Shown here piece by piece: positions 1 through 8,475 of a DNA stretch of 64,000 bases; position 1 is the stretch's first letter; each line of letters opens with the position of its first letter. A program made the translations under genes and the position numbers. The notes beneath the pieces are model-generated. The model searched no databases, was not told the origin of the DNA, and saw only the letters and a program-made list of their open reading frames with translations. The stretch is taken from assembly GCF_030818485.1 (NCBI RefSeq), contig NZ_JAUTAJ010000004.1, forward strand, positions 3,195,501-3,259,500, read 5' to 3'. This stretch comes from Pseudoroseomonas cervicalis (lineage in GTDB: Bacteria; Pseudomonadota; Alphaproteobacteria; Acetobacterales; Acetobacteraceae).

Positions 1-270
1 GGCGCGGATCGGCGCCAGCAGCAGCACCGGCGGCTGGCGGCCGCCGGCGGCGATCTCGGCCAGGCCACGGGCGCCCACCGTCTCGGCCGCGGCCACCAGC
101 AGGCCGCAGGCGCCATCCTGGGAGGGCCTGATCAGCACCGGGGTGCCGCGCCGCAGCTCGGCCGCCGCGCGATGCACCGCCCGCAGCGTCAGCGCCATGG
201 CATCCGGCACCAGGGGGCCGATTTCCGCCTCATGCCGCAGATCCGGTGCGGCATGTCCGATGCTGCTCAT
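1..270 (-). CDS. GTP cyclohydrolase II-like protein, N-terminal part (continues beyond window)
   Basis: The first 90 residues are present; the gene runs off the left edge. The segment RAVHRAAAELRRGTPVLI, followed by an Ala/Gly-rich stretch and PPVLLLAPIRA, resembles the N-terminal extension of alphaproteobacterial GTP cyclohydrolase II (RibA), which opens GTP in the first step of riboflavin synthesis. The catalytic zinc-binding Cys cluster lies outside the window, so the assignment rests on the N-terminal pattern only. The start is the ATG at 270, preceded on the minus strand by an AGGGAA ribosome-binding site. It is transcribed away from the response regulator gene, with about 265 bases between them. 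Confidence 0.5.
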   Translation of the reverse strand, partial: MSSIGHAAPDLRHEAEIGPLVPDAMALTLRAVHRAAAELRRGTPVLIRPSQDGACGLLVAAAETVGARGLAEIAAGGRQPPVLLLAPIRA

Positions 271-536
271 CCGTTGCTGTTCCCTGGCGTCCTGTGGTGC
301 CGATGACCGGCAAGCCGCCTCCACCCCTCCGCCAGGAAGGGCCCGGATGCAAGCTCCGCCGTGGCGAGACATGTGGCACGCTTCCACGACTTGCCACCCC
401 CCTCTTCCGGAAGTGGTGAAAAATGACTCCTGCGCGAGCGGCGAATGGCCGGGACTTGCCGGAATGCGCGGCAGCGTTCACGATAGGGGACTGGTGGCCT
501 TCCGGCCGCCCGGCCGATTCCGGGAGGTAAGAAGCC

Positions 537-572
537 ATGAACACTCTCAGGCTATGTCGGGAGATCGCATGA
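537..572 (+). CDS. Putative 11-residue leader peptide upstream of the response regulator
   Basis: ATG at 537 opens a 12-codon frame encoding MNTLRLCREIA and then TGA. It has the best Shine-Dalgarno in the region (GGGAGGTAAG, 524-533). Its stop codon overlaps the ATG at 569 of the response regulator in an ATGA arrangement, so it could couple translation of the regulator to ribosomes loaded upstream. No codon run typical of an amino-acid attenuator is visible. This is an inference from signal strength and overlap; the frame could be fortuitous. Confidence 0.4.
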   Translation: MNTLRLCREIA

Positions 573-1288
573 CCGGCCCGCGGCCGATCCTGATCGTGGA
601 CGATGATGACGCGCTGCGCGCCACCTTGTCCGAACAATTGGCGCTGGATGGAGAATTCGCGCCGCTCGAGGCTGCGACCGCCAGCGAAGCCACACAGCAA
701 TTGCTGGCGGCCGATTCGCGCTGCGACGCCGTGCTGCTCGATATCGGGCTGCCGGATGGCGATGGGCGGGAGCTCTGCGCCAAGCTGCGCCAGGAAGGGG
801 TGAAGATCCCCATCATCATGCTGACCGGCGCCGACGGGGAGCAGGATGTGGTGCGCGGCCTGGATGCCGGGGCCAATGACTACATCGCCAAGCCCTTCCG
901 CATCGCCGAGCTGCTGGCCCGGCTGCGGGCGCAGCTGCGCGTCTTCGACAATTCCGAGGACGCCGTCTTCGTCATCGGGCCCTACACCTTCCGCCCCTCG
1001 GCCAAGCTGCTGCTGGAGCCGGTGAAGAACCGCAAGATCCGCCTGACCGAGAAGGAAGCGGCGATCCTGAAGTTCCTCTACCGCGCCGGCGGCCGCCCGG
1101 TGGCGCGCCAGATCCTGCTGAACGAGGTGTGGGGCTACAACGCCGCCGTCACCACGCACACGCTGGAGACGCATATCTACCGGCTGCGGCAGAAGATCGA
1201 GCCCGATCCGACCAACGCCGCCCTGCTGCTGACCGAAGGCGGCGGCTACCGCCTGGACCCGCAGGCCGGGCGCGCCGCGGCCGCCTGA
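569..1288 (+). CDS. OmpR/PhoB-family response regulator transcription factor
   Basis: The protein has 239 residues: a receiver domain (about 5-120) and a winged-helix DNA-binding domain (about 135-230). The acidic patch D11-D14, the phosphoacceptor D58 in LLDIGLPDGDG, the conserved Thr in MLTGADG and the Lys in IAKPF are all present, so phosphorylation should work. The effector domain ends with the usual TVRGxGY-like part in variant form (TEGGGYRL). No histidine kinase is adjacent, so it is an orphan regulator here. I prefer the ATG at 569 (GGGAG at 559-563) over the in-frame ATG at 554. A small overlapping leader frame lies just upstream. Confidence 0.88.
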   Translation: MTGPRPILIVDDDDALRATLSEQLALDGEFAPLEAATASEATQQLLAADSRCDAVLLDIGLPDGDGRELCAKLRQEGVKIPIIMLTGADGEQDVVRGLDAGANDYIAKPFRIAELLARLRAQLRVFDNSEDAVFVIGPYTFRPSAKLLLEPVKNRKIRLTEKEAAILKFLYRAGGRPVARQILLNEVWGYNAAVTTHTLETHIYRLRQKIEPDPTNAALLLTEGGGYRLDPQAGRAAAA

Positions 1289-1291
1289 ATT

Positions 1292-1394
1292 CTGGGGAGG
1301 CTCCGCCTCCCCAGACAAAACTGAAGGATAACTGGGGAGGCTCCGCCTCCCCAGGCCCCTCCGCCGGGGGGACAGGGTCCCCCCGGACCCCGCC
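1292..1394. repeat. Composite GC-hairpin repeat element (copy 1)
   Basis: Two copies of a perfect hairpin, CTGGGGAGGC with loop TCC, lie at 1292-1314 and 1332-1354. They are followed by CCGGGGGGAC with loop AGG at 1364-1386 and then ACCCCGCC. Nearly the same series occurs at 49790-49883, and related hairpins with 3-nt loops occur near 9.8 and 29.4 kb. The element directly follows the response regulator stop codon, so it may also end transcription or protect the 3' end, although no T-run follows. This is a dispersed REP-like family by inspection. Confidence 0.75.
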
Positions 1395-1649
1395 ATCAGT
1401 CAGGCGGGACATGAGGCCGGCGCACCGCGCCACCCCCAGAACACGCTCGACCCCAGCAAGCCCGGGCCCACACGCCCCGCCCGAGTGCCTCGGCCGCCGT
1501 CGAAGCCATGACCGGCAGCCGGAAGAAAACCGGCAGCGGAAAGAAACTTGTCAGGGGAGGGGGGGGCGGGCATGTTCCGGGCCGTTTTCCGGGCTGCGCG
1601 ATCCTGATTTGCCGCGTGGCGCCGTTCCTCGTCTCAAGGACCTCGATCG
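1395..1649. other. Non-coding stretch upstream of argG
   Basis: Together with the repeat element it forms the 361-base gap between the response regulator and argG. I see no convincing protein frame, RNA gene or riboswitch. A G-rich run (about 1555-1568) and the likely argG promoter must lie here, but no clear -35/-10 pair stands out. Confidence 0.5.
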
Positions 1650-2885
1650 ATGCGCGTGAAGGACGTGAAGAAGGTGGTGCTGGCCTATTCGGGCGGGCTC
1701 GACACCTCCGTCATCCTGAAGTGGCTGCAGACCACCTATCAGTGCGAGGTGGTGACCTTCACCGCCGATCTCGGCCAGGGCGAGGAGCTGGGCCCGGCCC
1801 GCGACAAGGCGCGGCTGCTCGGCATCAAGGAAGAGAACATCTTCATCGACGATCTGCGCGAGGAGTTCACCCGCGACTTCGTCTTCCCGATGTTCCGCGC
1901 CAATGCCCTGTATGAGGGCTGCTACCTGCTCGGCACCTCGATCGCCCGGCCGCTGATCTCCAAGCGCCAGATCGAGATCGCGGAGCAGGTCGGCGCCGAT
2001 GCCGTGGCGCATGGCGCGACCGGCAAGGGCAATGACCAGGTCCGCTTCGAGCTGAGCTACTACTCGCTGAAGCCGGATGTGAAGGTGATCGCGCCCTGGC
2101 GCGAATGGGACCTGACCAGCCGCACCAAGCTGCTGGAATTCGCCGAGGCGAACCAGATCCCCATCGCCAAGGACAAGCGCGGCGAGGCCCCCTTCTCGGT
2201 CGACGCCAACCTGCTGCACAGCTCGTCCGAGGGGAAGATCCTCGAGGAGCCGGGCGACGAGCCGCCGGAGATCGTCTGGCAGCGCACCATCCGCCCGGAG
2301 GACGCGCCGGACGTCGCCACCGAAATCACCATCGAGTTCGAGCGCGGCGACGCCATCGGCATCAATGGCGAGCGGCTGTCGCCGGCGACGCTGCTGACCA
2401 AGCTCAATGAGCTGGGCAAGGCGAACGGCATCGGCCGGCTGGACCTGGTCGAGAACCGCTTCGTCGGCATGAAGTCGCGCGGCTGCTACGAGACCCCGGG
2501 CGGCACCATCCTGCACGCCGCGCACCGCGCCATCGAAAGCATCACCCTGGACCGCGAGGTCGCGCACCTCAAGGACAGTCTGATGCCGCGCTATGCCGAG
2601 CTGATCTACAACGGCTTCTGGTTCGCGCCGGAGCGCCGCATGATCCAGGCGATGGTCGATGAGAGCCAGAAGAGCGTCACCGGCACGGTCCGGCTGAAGC
2701 TCTACAAGGGCAACACCATCGTCACCGGCCGCACCTCGCCCAACAGCCTGTACTCGATGAAGCACGTCACCTTCGAGGACGACCAGGGCGCCTATGACCA
2801 GTTCGACGCCCAGGGCTTCATCAAGCTGAACGCGCTGCGCCTGCGCCTCGGCGCCATGGCCGGCCGCCGCGGCGGCGAGCTGTAA
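1650..2885 (+). CDS. argG: Argininosuccinate synthase
   Basis: The 411-residue length and sequence match type-I argininosuccinate synthase, which joins citrulline and aspartate with ATP in the penultimate step of arginine synthesis. The ATP pyrophosphatase P-loop SGGLDTS is at residues 14-20. The family blocks [22 protein letters not shown] and [14 protein letters not shown] follow. The start [16 protein letters not shown] fits the family, with an AAGGACC ribosome site upstream. It is a single-gene unit: no arg neighbour is present, a repeat element lies upstream and a strong terminator follows. Confidence 0.98.
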   Translation: MRVKDVKKVVLAYSGGLDTSVILKWLQTTYQCEVVTFTADLGQGEELGPARDKARLLGIKEENIFIDDLREEFTRDFVFPMFRANALYEGCYLLGTSIARPLISKRQIEIAEQVGADAVAHGATGKGNDQVRFELSYYSLKPDVKVIAPWREWDLTSRTKLLEFAEANQIPIAKDKRGEAPFSVDANLLHSSSEGKILEEPGDEPPEIVWQRTIRPEDAPDVATEITIEFERGDAIGINGERLSPATLLTKLNELGKANGIGRLDLVENRFVGMKSRGCYETPGGTILHAAHRAIESITLDREVAHLKDSLMPRYAELIYNGFWFAPERRMIQAMVDESQKSVTGTVRLKLYKGNTIVTGRTSPNSLYSMKHVTFEDDQGAYDQFDAQGFIKLNALRLRLGAMAGRRGGEL

Positions 2886-2923
2886 GAGACCCCGCCCCGG
2901 CCCCGCGCCGGGCAGCAGGGACC

Positions 2924-2955
2924 AGGCCCGGGGGAGCGATCCCCCGGGCCTTTTT
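2924..2955 (+). terminator. Rho-independent terminator of argG
   Basis: A perfect 11-bp stem (AGGCCCGGGGG, loop AGCGAT) is followed directly by a T5 run, 38 bases after the argG stop codon. Confidence 0.92.
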
Positions 2956-3200
2956 CATGCGCGGGGCGCTGGCCGCCGGACCCGGCCGGAGCCGTCGCTG
3001 TTTGTTACCGTTTTCCGGCACCGGTTCCCGGGGGGCGGCTGCAACCGGGCCGGGAAGGGGGCGTTCTTCGGCCATCCCGGCGCTTCGCCGGGACTTGCAC
3101 AGCACCCTGGCGCCACGCCGGGGCCTGCCCAGCCCGCCCGGCGCCGCCGGGCCGACCTGCCCGAGGCGATGCGCCGCCGGGCCCGAGAGAAGGAGAAGGC
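2956..3200. other. Non-coding GC-rich spacer before the small secreted protein gene
   Basis: No supported gene. It contains an 8-bp hairpin with a 3-nt loop (TCCCGGCG, CTT, 3075-3093) of the same style as the dispersed hairpin repeats. A good ribosome site, AAGGAGAAGG, at its right end serves the next gene. Confidence 0.5.
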
Positions 3201-3641
3201 ATGATGGCCCGTATCCCCATGACCCTCGCCGCTGCCGCCCTGGCGCTCAGCGCCGGTGTCGCCCAGGCGCAGATGACCACGACCCAGAGCACCATGCCGA
3301 CCACCGGCATGGGCAACCCGGCCTCGGCCGGCACCTCGCAGGCGGCGCCGATGCCGGCCGGCAGCGTGCCGCTGACCGCCCCGCGCCCGCATGCGGCGCC
3401 GGGCCATCATGGCGGCGCGATGCCGGGCGCGGCCGGCTCGGCCTCGACCTATGGCATGTCGGGGATGACGCCGGGTGCCGCCGGCGGCGCGCCGATGGGC
3501 ACGGTCGGCGTGGTGCCGACCCCGGCCCAGCCCTTCGCCGGCGTCACCCTGCCGCAGCAGGGCGTCGGCGACGGCGCCTACAATGGCGGCGGCGTGGTGC
3601 TGGAATACCTGCCGGACGGCACGACCCGCGTCGTGCGCTGA
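3201..3641 (+). CDS. Small secreted Met/Gly/Ala-rich protein of unknown function
   Basis: The 146-residue product starts with a clear Sec signal peptide (hydrophobic Ala/Leu core, probable cleavage after AQA near residue 24). The mature part is low-complexity, rich in Gly, Ala, Pro, Met and Thr, with short His stretches (PHAAPGHHGG). It ends in a more ordered segment, VVLEYLPDGTTRVVR. I recognise no domain. Met and His content could suggest metal binding, but that is speculation. The start follows AAGGAGAAGG; the second ATG (MARIP) is equally possible. Confidence 0.75.
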   Translation: MMARIPMTLAAAALALSAGVAQAQMTTTQSTMPTTGMGNPASAGTSQAAPMPAGSVPLTAPRPHAAPGHHGGAMPGAAGSASTYGMSGMTPGAAGGAPMGTVGVVPTPAQPFAGVTLPQQGVGDGAYNGGGVVLEYLPDGTTRVVR

Positions 3642-3674
3642 GCCGCGCCCGGCGGGGCTCCGCCGGCGTGAAAA

Positions 3675-3704
3675 AAGGCCGGGGCGGCGAACCGCCCCGG
3701 CCTT
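3675..3704. terminator. Terminator between convergent genes
   Basis: A 13-bp stem AAGGCCGGGGCGG with loop CGAA. On the minus strand it is followed by a T6 run, so it ends the DoxX gene strongly. On the plus strand it lacks a T-run but may still stop the secreted-protein transcript. Confidence 0.85.
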
Positions 3705-3733
3705 CGTCATGTCCGGGTCTTCAGCCCGGCGTG

Positions 3734-4159
3734 TCAGGCGATGGCCGGGCGGCGGCCGGTCAGCCTGCTGAGATCCAGCGCATGGGCGCCGCTGCCGAGG
3801 CCGGCCTGCACCAGCATGGCGGCGATCCAGAAGGCCGGGAATTCCCAGCCGCCGCCCTGGTTGCTGAACACCCAGCCATTGCCGCTGTGCTGCAGCAGCG
3901 CGCCCACCAGGATCGGCAGGGTCAGCAGCGAGACGGCGCGGGTCCAGACGCCGAGGATCAGGGCGATGCCGGCCAGGGTCTCGGCGATGGCGACGATGGC
4001 GCCGAAGATCGGCGGGTAGCCCAGGCTGCCGAAGAAGCCCATCGTGCCGGGCAGGCCGAAGGTCATGATCTTCATCAGGAAGCCATGGGCGAGGAACATG
4101 ACGCCCAGGCTGACACGCAGCAGCAGCGTGGCGTAGGGCGCGAAGCGGTCTTGGGTCAT
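3734..4159 (-). CDS. DoxX family membrane protein
   Basis: The protein has 141 residues and four predicted membrane segments. LLLRVSLGVMFLAHGFLM, GSLGYPPIFGAIVAIAETLAGIA and the C-terminal helix pair are typical of DoxX/DoxD (PF07681), small quinone-linked or redox-associated membrane proteins. The substrate is not known from sequence. The start MTQDRFAPY was chosen because upstream residues are non-conserved and Pro/Gly-rich. It is divergently arranged with a LysR-type regulator (118 bases between starts), which suggests direct control by that regulator. Confidence 0.85.
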   Translation of the reverse strand: MTQDRFAPYATLLLRVSLGVMFLAHGFLMKIMTFGLPGTMGFFGSLGYPPIFGAIVAIAETLAGIALILGVWTRAVSLLTLPILVGALLQHSGNGWVFSNQGGGWEFPAFWIAAMLVQAGLGSGAHALDLSRLTGRRPAIA

Positions 4160-4276
4160 GATGTGTGGCTCGTCATGGAAGGGGGCGGCCCCGACGGCCG
4201 CCGTTGACCCTGATCTAGTCCCGCGCGGCGGCACCCTTCCAAGCGCGAGCGTGAACGTCCATCATTGGCGGCATCA

Positions 4277-5251
4277 ATGGCCGACCTTTCCACCTTCGAC
4301 CTGAACCTGCTGCGGGTGTTCGACGCGGTGGCGCGCGAGCGGCATGTGACGCGCGCCGCCCAGCGGCTGAACCTGTCGCAGCCCGCCGTCTCCAACGCCC
4401 TGGCGCGGCTGCGCGTTGCGCTGAAGGACGAGCTGTTCCTGCGCCGCCCCGGGGGCGTGGAGCCGACCGAGCTGGCCCTCTCGCTCGCCCAGCCGGTGGC
4501 CGATGTGCTGGACCGCTTACGCGACACGCTGGCGGTGCACGCGCCCTTCGACCCGGCGACGGCCGACCGCGTCTTCCCGATCGGCCTGTCCGAATATGCC
4601 GAGGCGGTGCTGGTGCCGCCGCTGCTGGAGCATCTGGCGCGCGAGGCGCCGGGCTGCGTGCTGGCGGTGCGCCATGCCGACCGCGTCAACGCCATGGCCA
4701 TGCTGGAATCCGACCAGGTGCAGCTGGTGGTGGGCATGCTGGGGGAGCCGCCGGCGCTCTACACGAGGCTGCGGCTGCTGCCCGAGGCCTTCCTGACCCT
4801 GCTGCGCCCCGGCCACCCGCTGGCCGAGGGGGAGATGAGCCTGGAGCGCTTCACCGCCTGGCCGCATCTGCTGCATTCGCCCAATGGCTCGCGCGACGGG
4901 GCGCTGGACGGGCCGCTGCGCGAGGCCGGGCATCCGCGCCGGCTGGGCGCGGTGGTGGCGCATCTGGCCGCCGTGCCGGGCATCCTGAAGCGCACCGACA
5001 TGGTGATGACGCTCTCCGCCCGCCTCGCCCAGCAGCTCGCCGAGGCGCATGGGCTGGTGGTGCGGCCCTGCCCGGTGGCGGTGCCGCATACCCGCCTGTC
5101 GATGATCTTCCCGCGCCGCTTCGAGGCCGATCAGGGCCATGCCTGGCTGCGCCGGCTGATGCTCTCGGTGGCGCGGGAGGCGACGCCCCAGGCGCAATGC
5201 GACTCGTTGCGGGCGCTGGGCGTGACGCTTTCGGGGCCGGCGGCGGATTGA
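4277..5251 (+). CDS. LysR-family transcriptional regulator
   Basis: The 324-residue protein has an N-terminal winged helix-turn-helix (about 6-65, with TRAAQRLNLSQPAVSNALARLR) and a C-terminal effector-binding domain like that of NodD/NocR-type members (substrate domain about 90-295). The TTG at 4265 is also open, but the ATG at 4277 gives the usual short leader before the HTH. It is transcribed away from the doxX gene, the classic LysR arrangement, so doxX is its likely target. No perfect T-N11-A palindrome stands out in the intergenic region. Confidence 0.93.
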   Translation: MADLSTFDLNLLRVFDAVARERHVTRAAQRLNLSQPAVSNALARLRVALKDELFLRRPGGVEPTELALSLAQPVADVLDRLRDTLAVHAPFDPATADRVFPIGLSEYAEAVLVPPLLEHLAREAPGCVLAVRHADRVNAMAMLESDQVQLVVGMLGEPPALYTRLRLLPEAFLTLLRPGHPLAEGEMSLERFTAWPHLLHSPNGSRDGALDGPLREAGHPRRLGAVVAHLAAVPGILKRTDMVMTLSARLAQQLAEAHGLVVRPCPVAVPHTRLSMIFPRRFEADQGHAWLRRLMLSVAREATPQAQCDSLRALGVTLSGPAAD

Positions 5252-5362
5252 GGTTGGGTGCGGGGTGAAAACGGGCCGGAAGGGCGGCTTCCGGCCACGG
5301 GCGGACCTGGTCGCTGGCTTCCCATGTGCGTTCGACAGCGCTGCCCGCAAGCGGAGATGATG

Positions 5363-5755
5363 ATGAGCCTCGGCGGCATCACCAAGCTCGACCATACTGT
5401 CATCCTGTGCAGCAGGATGCGCGAGACCCGTTGGTTCTACGAGAACATCATGGGTTTCGTCGTGGCGGAGGAGGTCGAGAACTGGGTGAGCTTCCGGGTT
5501 GGCGCGACGCTCCTGACATTGCGTCCGCGTGGGCCGTGGTCGGTCTGCGACGACGGGCCCAGGCCCTCAGGGTCAGCGGCGGTTCAGCTCGCTTTTCGCA
5601 TCCCGCTCGACGCCGTTGACCGGTGCCACGAGGAGCTGGTCGCCAAGGGTGTGCCGATCCTGCGCAAGCCCACCGACCTGCCGAAATGGCGGCACCGAAC
5701 GCTGTTCTTCAGGGATCCGGAGGACAATGTCATCGAGCTTTACGCCGAGTTCTGA
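5363..5755 (+). CDS. VOC family protein (glyoxalase/bleomycin resistance fold)
   Basis: The 130-residue single VOC module starts LDHTVILCSRMRETRWFYENIMGF and ends RDPEDNVIELYAEF. These carry the usual metal-site His (H11) and Glu (in IELY) of PF00903. It may be a dioxygenase-like or glyoxalase-like enzyme or a resistance protein; the substrate cannot be read from sequence. Three consecutive ATGs occur at 5357-5365. GGAG at 5353-5356 fits the third best. Its codon use is less GC-extreme than its neighbours, and it shares no operon with them. Confidence 0.85.
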   Translation: MSLGGITKLDHTVILCSRMRETRWFYENIMGFVVAEEVENWVSFRVGATLLTLRPRGPWSVCDDGPRPSGSAAVQLAFRIPLDAVDRCHEELVAKGVPILRKPTDLPKWRHRTLFFRDPEDNVIELYAEF

Positions 5756-5803
5756 GCCGGTCCGCCGACCACCCATAGCGGCCTTTTCCCCTGGGCTGAT
5801 GCC

Positions 5804-6826
5804 CTAGCCCCAGGGGCCGCGCGGCTTGCCGCCGCCCGGCTTGCCGCTGCGCGACCACGGCCCCGGCGCGGCGCCGGTCTGCGGCACGGAGGCGCGGGCG
5901 CCGCGCGCCGGGGCGCCGGCCGGGAAGGGCGCCGTGGCGGGGCGGCCGCCGGCGAAGGGGCGGCGCGGCGCCGGGCCCATCCGCTGCGCCAGCTCCATCA
6001 GCGCGGCGACGCGGTTCTGCGTGCTGGGATGGGTGGAGAAGAGATTGTCCGCCCGCAGCCCGGCCAGCGGGTTGATGATGAACATATGCGCGGTGGCCGG
6101 GTTGGCCTCGGCCCGCTGGTTGACGAAGGCCAGCCGCCCCTGCTCCAGCCGCGACAGGGCATTGGCCAGGCCCATCGGGTTGCCGCTGATCTCGGCCCCC
6201 ACCCGGTCGGCCTCGTATTCGCGGGAGCGGCTGATCGCCATCTGCACCACGGCGGCGGCCAGCGGCGCCAGCAGCATGATCAGGATGGTGGCGATCGGGT
6301 TCATGCCGCGCTCGTCGCGGCCGCGCATCCCGCCGAACAGGAAGCCGAACTGCGCCAGCATGCCGATGGCGCCCGCCAGGCAGGCGGTGACGGTCATGAT
6401 CAGCGTGTCGCGGTTGCGGATATGCGCCAGCTCATGCGCCACGACGCCCTCCACCTCCTCGGCCGGCATGCGCTGCAGCAGGCCGGTGTTGACGGCGACC
6501 GCCGCATTCTCCGGGCTGCGGCCGGTGGCGAAGGCGTTGGGCTGGTCCTCATGGATGAGGTAGAGCGCCGGCATGGGCAGGCCGGCGCGCTGCGCCAGCC
6601 GGGACGTCATCTCGTAGAGCTCCGGCGCCTCCTGCGGGCCGACCGGCTGCGCGTTGTGCATGCGCAGCACCATGCGGTCGCTGTTCCACCAGGCGAAGAG
6701 GTTGGTGGCGCAGGCGATGCCGAAGGCGATCATCATGCCGCTCTGGCCGCCAATGGCGCCGCCCACCGCGACGAAGAGGGCGGTCATCGCCGCCAGCAGC
6801 AGGGCCGTGCGCAGATAGCCGTTCAT
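5804..6826 (-). CDS. htpX: Zinc metalloprotease HtpX
   Basis: HtpX is a membrane-bound M48 protease that degrades misfolded membrane proteins with FtsH. The 340-residue protein has two N-terminal membrane segments (about 6-44), the zinc motif HELAH at 131-135, two further membrane helices (about 143-195) and the third zinc ligand E205 in SREYEAD. The C-terminal 50 residues are a Gly/Pro/Arg-rich tail not typical of the family. The ATG at 6826 is 42 bases from the divergent sdhAF4 gene, so a shared promoter region is likely. Confidence 0.95.
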   Translation of the reverse strand: MNGYLRTALLLAAMTALFVAVGGAIGGQSGMMIAFGIACATNLFAWWNSDRMVLRMHNAQPVGPQEAPELYEMTSRLAQRAGLPMPALYLIHEDQPNAFATGRSPENAAVAVNTGLLQRMPAEEVEGVVAHELAHIRNRDTLIMTVTACLAGAIGMLAQFGFLFGGMRGRDERGMNPIATILIMLLAPLAAAVVQMAISRSREYEADRVGAEISGNPMGLANALSRLEQGRLAFVNQRAEANPATAHMFIINPLAGLRADNLFSTHPSTQNRVAALMELAQRMGPAPRRPFAGGRPATAPFPAGAPARGARASVPQTGAAPGPWSRSGKPGGGKPRGPWG

Positions 6827-6868
6827 GACCTCTTCCCCTTTGCACCCTCTGCACCCCAGATGGGGGGT

Positions 6869-7069
6869 ATGACGAAGCCTGAACAAGAGGGGGCCAGCCC
6901 CCCCGCCCCCGCCGCGGACACCGCGCCGAACCCGGCGCCCGCGCCGGCCGCCGGTGCCGCCCAGAAGCCGAAACCCGCTTCCCTGCCGCCCGAGATCGGC
7001 GGCCCGGCCGGGCCGGAGCCGACGCGCTTCGGTGACTGGGAACGCAAGGGCCGCGTCAGCGATTTCTGA
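6869..7069 (+). CDS. DUF1674 protein, succinate dehydrogenase assembly factor 4 homologue
   Basis: The 66-residue protein has a disordered Ala/Pro-rich N-terminus and ends in the diagnostic block [23 protein letters not shown] (split: [14 protein letters not shown] at about 44-57). This C-terminus defines PF07896, the SdhAF4 family that helps flavinylated SdhA join the succinate dehydrogenase complex. The start follows a G-rich ribosome site; an in-frame ATG nine bases upstream is less likely. No sdh genes are in the window. Confidence 0.88.
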   Translation: MTKPEQEGASPPAPAADTAPNPAPAPAAGAAQKPKPASLPPEIGGPAGPEPTRFGDWERKGRVSDF

Positions 7070-7148
7070 CGATGGCGTGCGCCGCCGGGCGGGCACGGCG
7101 CCCGGCGGGGCGAATCGGCAACGCGCTTGTGCCGCCCAAGGTTGCCGC

Positions 7149-7166
7149 ACCACCAGATCTGGTGGT
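7149..7166. promoter_or_regulatory. 18-bp perfect palindrome, possible operator
   Basis: ACCACCAGATCTGGTGGT is a perfect 9+9 inverted repeat in the 191-base gap between the convergent sdhAF4 and MFS transporter genes. It is not followed by T residues and its AT-rich centre argues against a simple terminator. It looks like a dimeric regulator site, but no gene starts next to it, so its role is unclear. Confidence 0.35.
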
Positions 7167-7260
7167 CGTCCGCGTCCGCGATTCGTTCGCGCGACTCGGG
7201 CCAAGGGCCTGATCCGCCGCGAAAAGCGCCGGGCGTGATTCCGCTTTCGTTCCCGCCGCG

Positions 7261-8427
7261 TCAGCCGGCGCGGCGGCGGCTGAGCCAGAAGGCGATGGCC
7301 AGCACGCCGAGGCCGCTGCCGAGCAGCGCCGGGCCGGTGCCGGCGGAGGCCTGGCCCAGCCCGAACAGCGCCGGCCCGACGGCCTGGCCCAGGAAATAGC
7401 AGAAGGCGTGCAGCGCGACGGCGGAGCCGCGGGCGCCGGGGGCGACCTCGGTGACGCGGGTCTGGATGCTGTTGTGCAGCATGAAGAAGCCGAGCCCGAT
7501 CAGCAGCGCGCCGGCGATGCCGATGCGCGGATCGGAAGCGGCGGCGGCCAGCGAGGCCAGGCCCGCCAGCACGCAGGCGCCGGCCAGCCGCATCATGCGC
7601 GCCTGGCCCAGGCGCCGCAGCAGCAGCGGCGCCAGCAGCGTGTAGCCGAAGCCGCCCAGGCCGAAACCGGCGACGGCCAGCCCCGCATTGCGCGTGCCAT
7701 GCCCGTCGCTGCCCAGCAGCTCGGAGAAGAAGGGGAAGGGGCCGAAGACCAGCATGCCCTCCAGCAGCACGCCGATGAAGAGCGGCTGCGCGGCGCGGTT
7801 GCGCAGGATGCCGCCATAGCGGCGCAGCACCTCGGCCAGGCCCGGCAGGCGGCCGGGCGGCGCGGTGCCCGGGGTGCGGCGGGCATCCAGCGCCACCACG
7901 GCGGCGGAGAGCGCCGCCATCAGCGCGCAGATGCCCATCACCCCGCGCCAGCCGATCCAGGGCGAGACCAGGCCGGAGACGGCGCCGCCGGCCAGCTGGC
8001 CCAGAATGGCGCAGGCCAGGAAGCGGCTGATGGCCAGCTGGCGCTGCGCCATCGCCACCCGGTCGCCGAACAGGGCGAGGGTCAGCGGGAAGATGCCGCC
8101 GGCGGCAAGCCCCGCCGCGATGCGCGCGGCGAAGAGCGAATCCAGCCCCGGCGCCAGGGCGCAGGCGGCCAGCATCAGCGCCAGGGCGGCCAGGCACAGG
8201 CCGATGACGCGGCGCTTGCCGAAGGCATCGCCCATCGGGCCCAGCACCGGCTGCACCAGGGCGTAGGGCAGGGTGAAGGCGCTGGCCAGCAGCGCCACCT
8301 GGGCGTGCGGGGTGTGGAATTCGCTGGCCAGCTCGCCCATCAGCGGGTCCAGGGCGCGGCCGGCCAGCGCGCCGGCGAAGCCGCCCAGGCCGAAGACGAG
8401 GACGAGGCGGCGGGTTTCATCGATCAT
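7261..8427 (-). CDS. MFS transporter
   Basis: The 388-residue protein has twelve predicted membrane helices in two halves and the loop-2/3 signature [14 protein letters not shown] (about 63-76) of major facilitator superfamily drug/arabinose-efflux-type (MFS_1) carriers. The cargo is unknown. The gene is 48 bases downstream of tadA on the same strand, and the SDR, tadA and MFS genes may form one transcript. The start is the ATG at 8427. Confidence 0.9.
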   Translation of the reverse strand: MIDETRRLVLVFGLGGFAGALAGRALDPLMGELASEFHTPHAQVALLASAFTLPYALVQPVLGPMGDAFGKRRVIGLCLAALALMLAACALAPGLDSLFAARIAAGLAAGGIFPLTLALFGDRVAMAQRQLAISRFLACAILGQLAGGAVSGLVSPWIGWRGVMGICALMAALSAAVVALDARRTPGTAPPGRLPGLAEVLRRYGGILRNRAAQPLFIGVLLEGMLVFGPFPFFSELLGSDGHGTRNAGLAVAGFGLGGFGYTLLAPLLLRRLGQARMMRLAGACVLAGLASLAAAASDPRIGIAGALLIGLGFFMLHNSIQTRVTEVAPGARGSAVALHAFCYFLGQAVGPALFGLGQASAGTGPALLGSGLGVLAIAFWLSRRRAG

Positions 8428-8475
8428 GATGCGGTCCGGATGATCCGGGAGCGGCGCCCCCGACAGGCCGCGCGC

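Noticed and set aside
1129-1659. A possible 176-residue gene between the response regulator and argG
   Set aside because: It overlaps the response regulator in another frame and then reads through the hairpin repeat; it has no protein-like domain or good ribosome site.
5804-8197. A 797-residue minus-strand frame joining htpX to upstream sequence
   Set aside because: The part beyond 6826 is the wrong frame of the MFS transporter gene and covers the divergent sdhAF4; HtpX itself starts at 6826.
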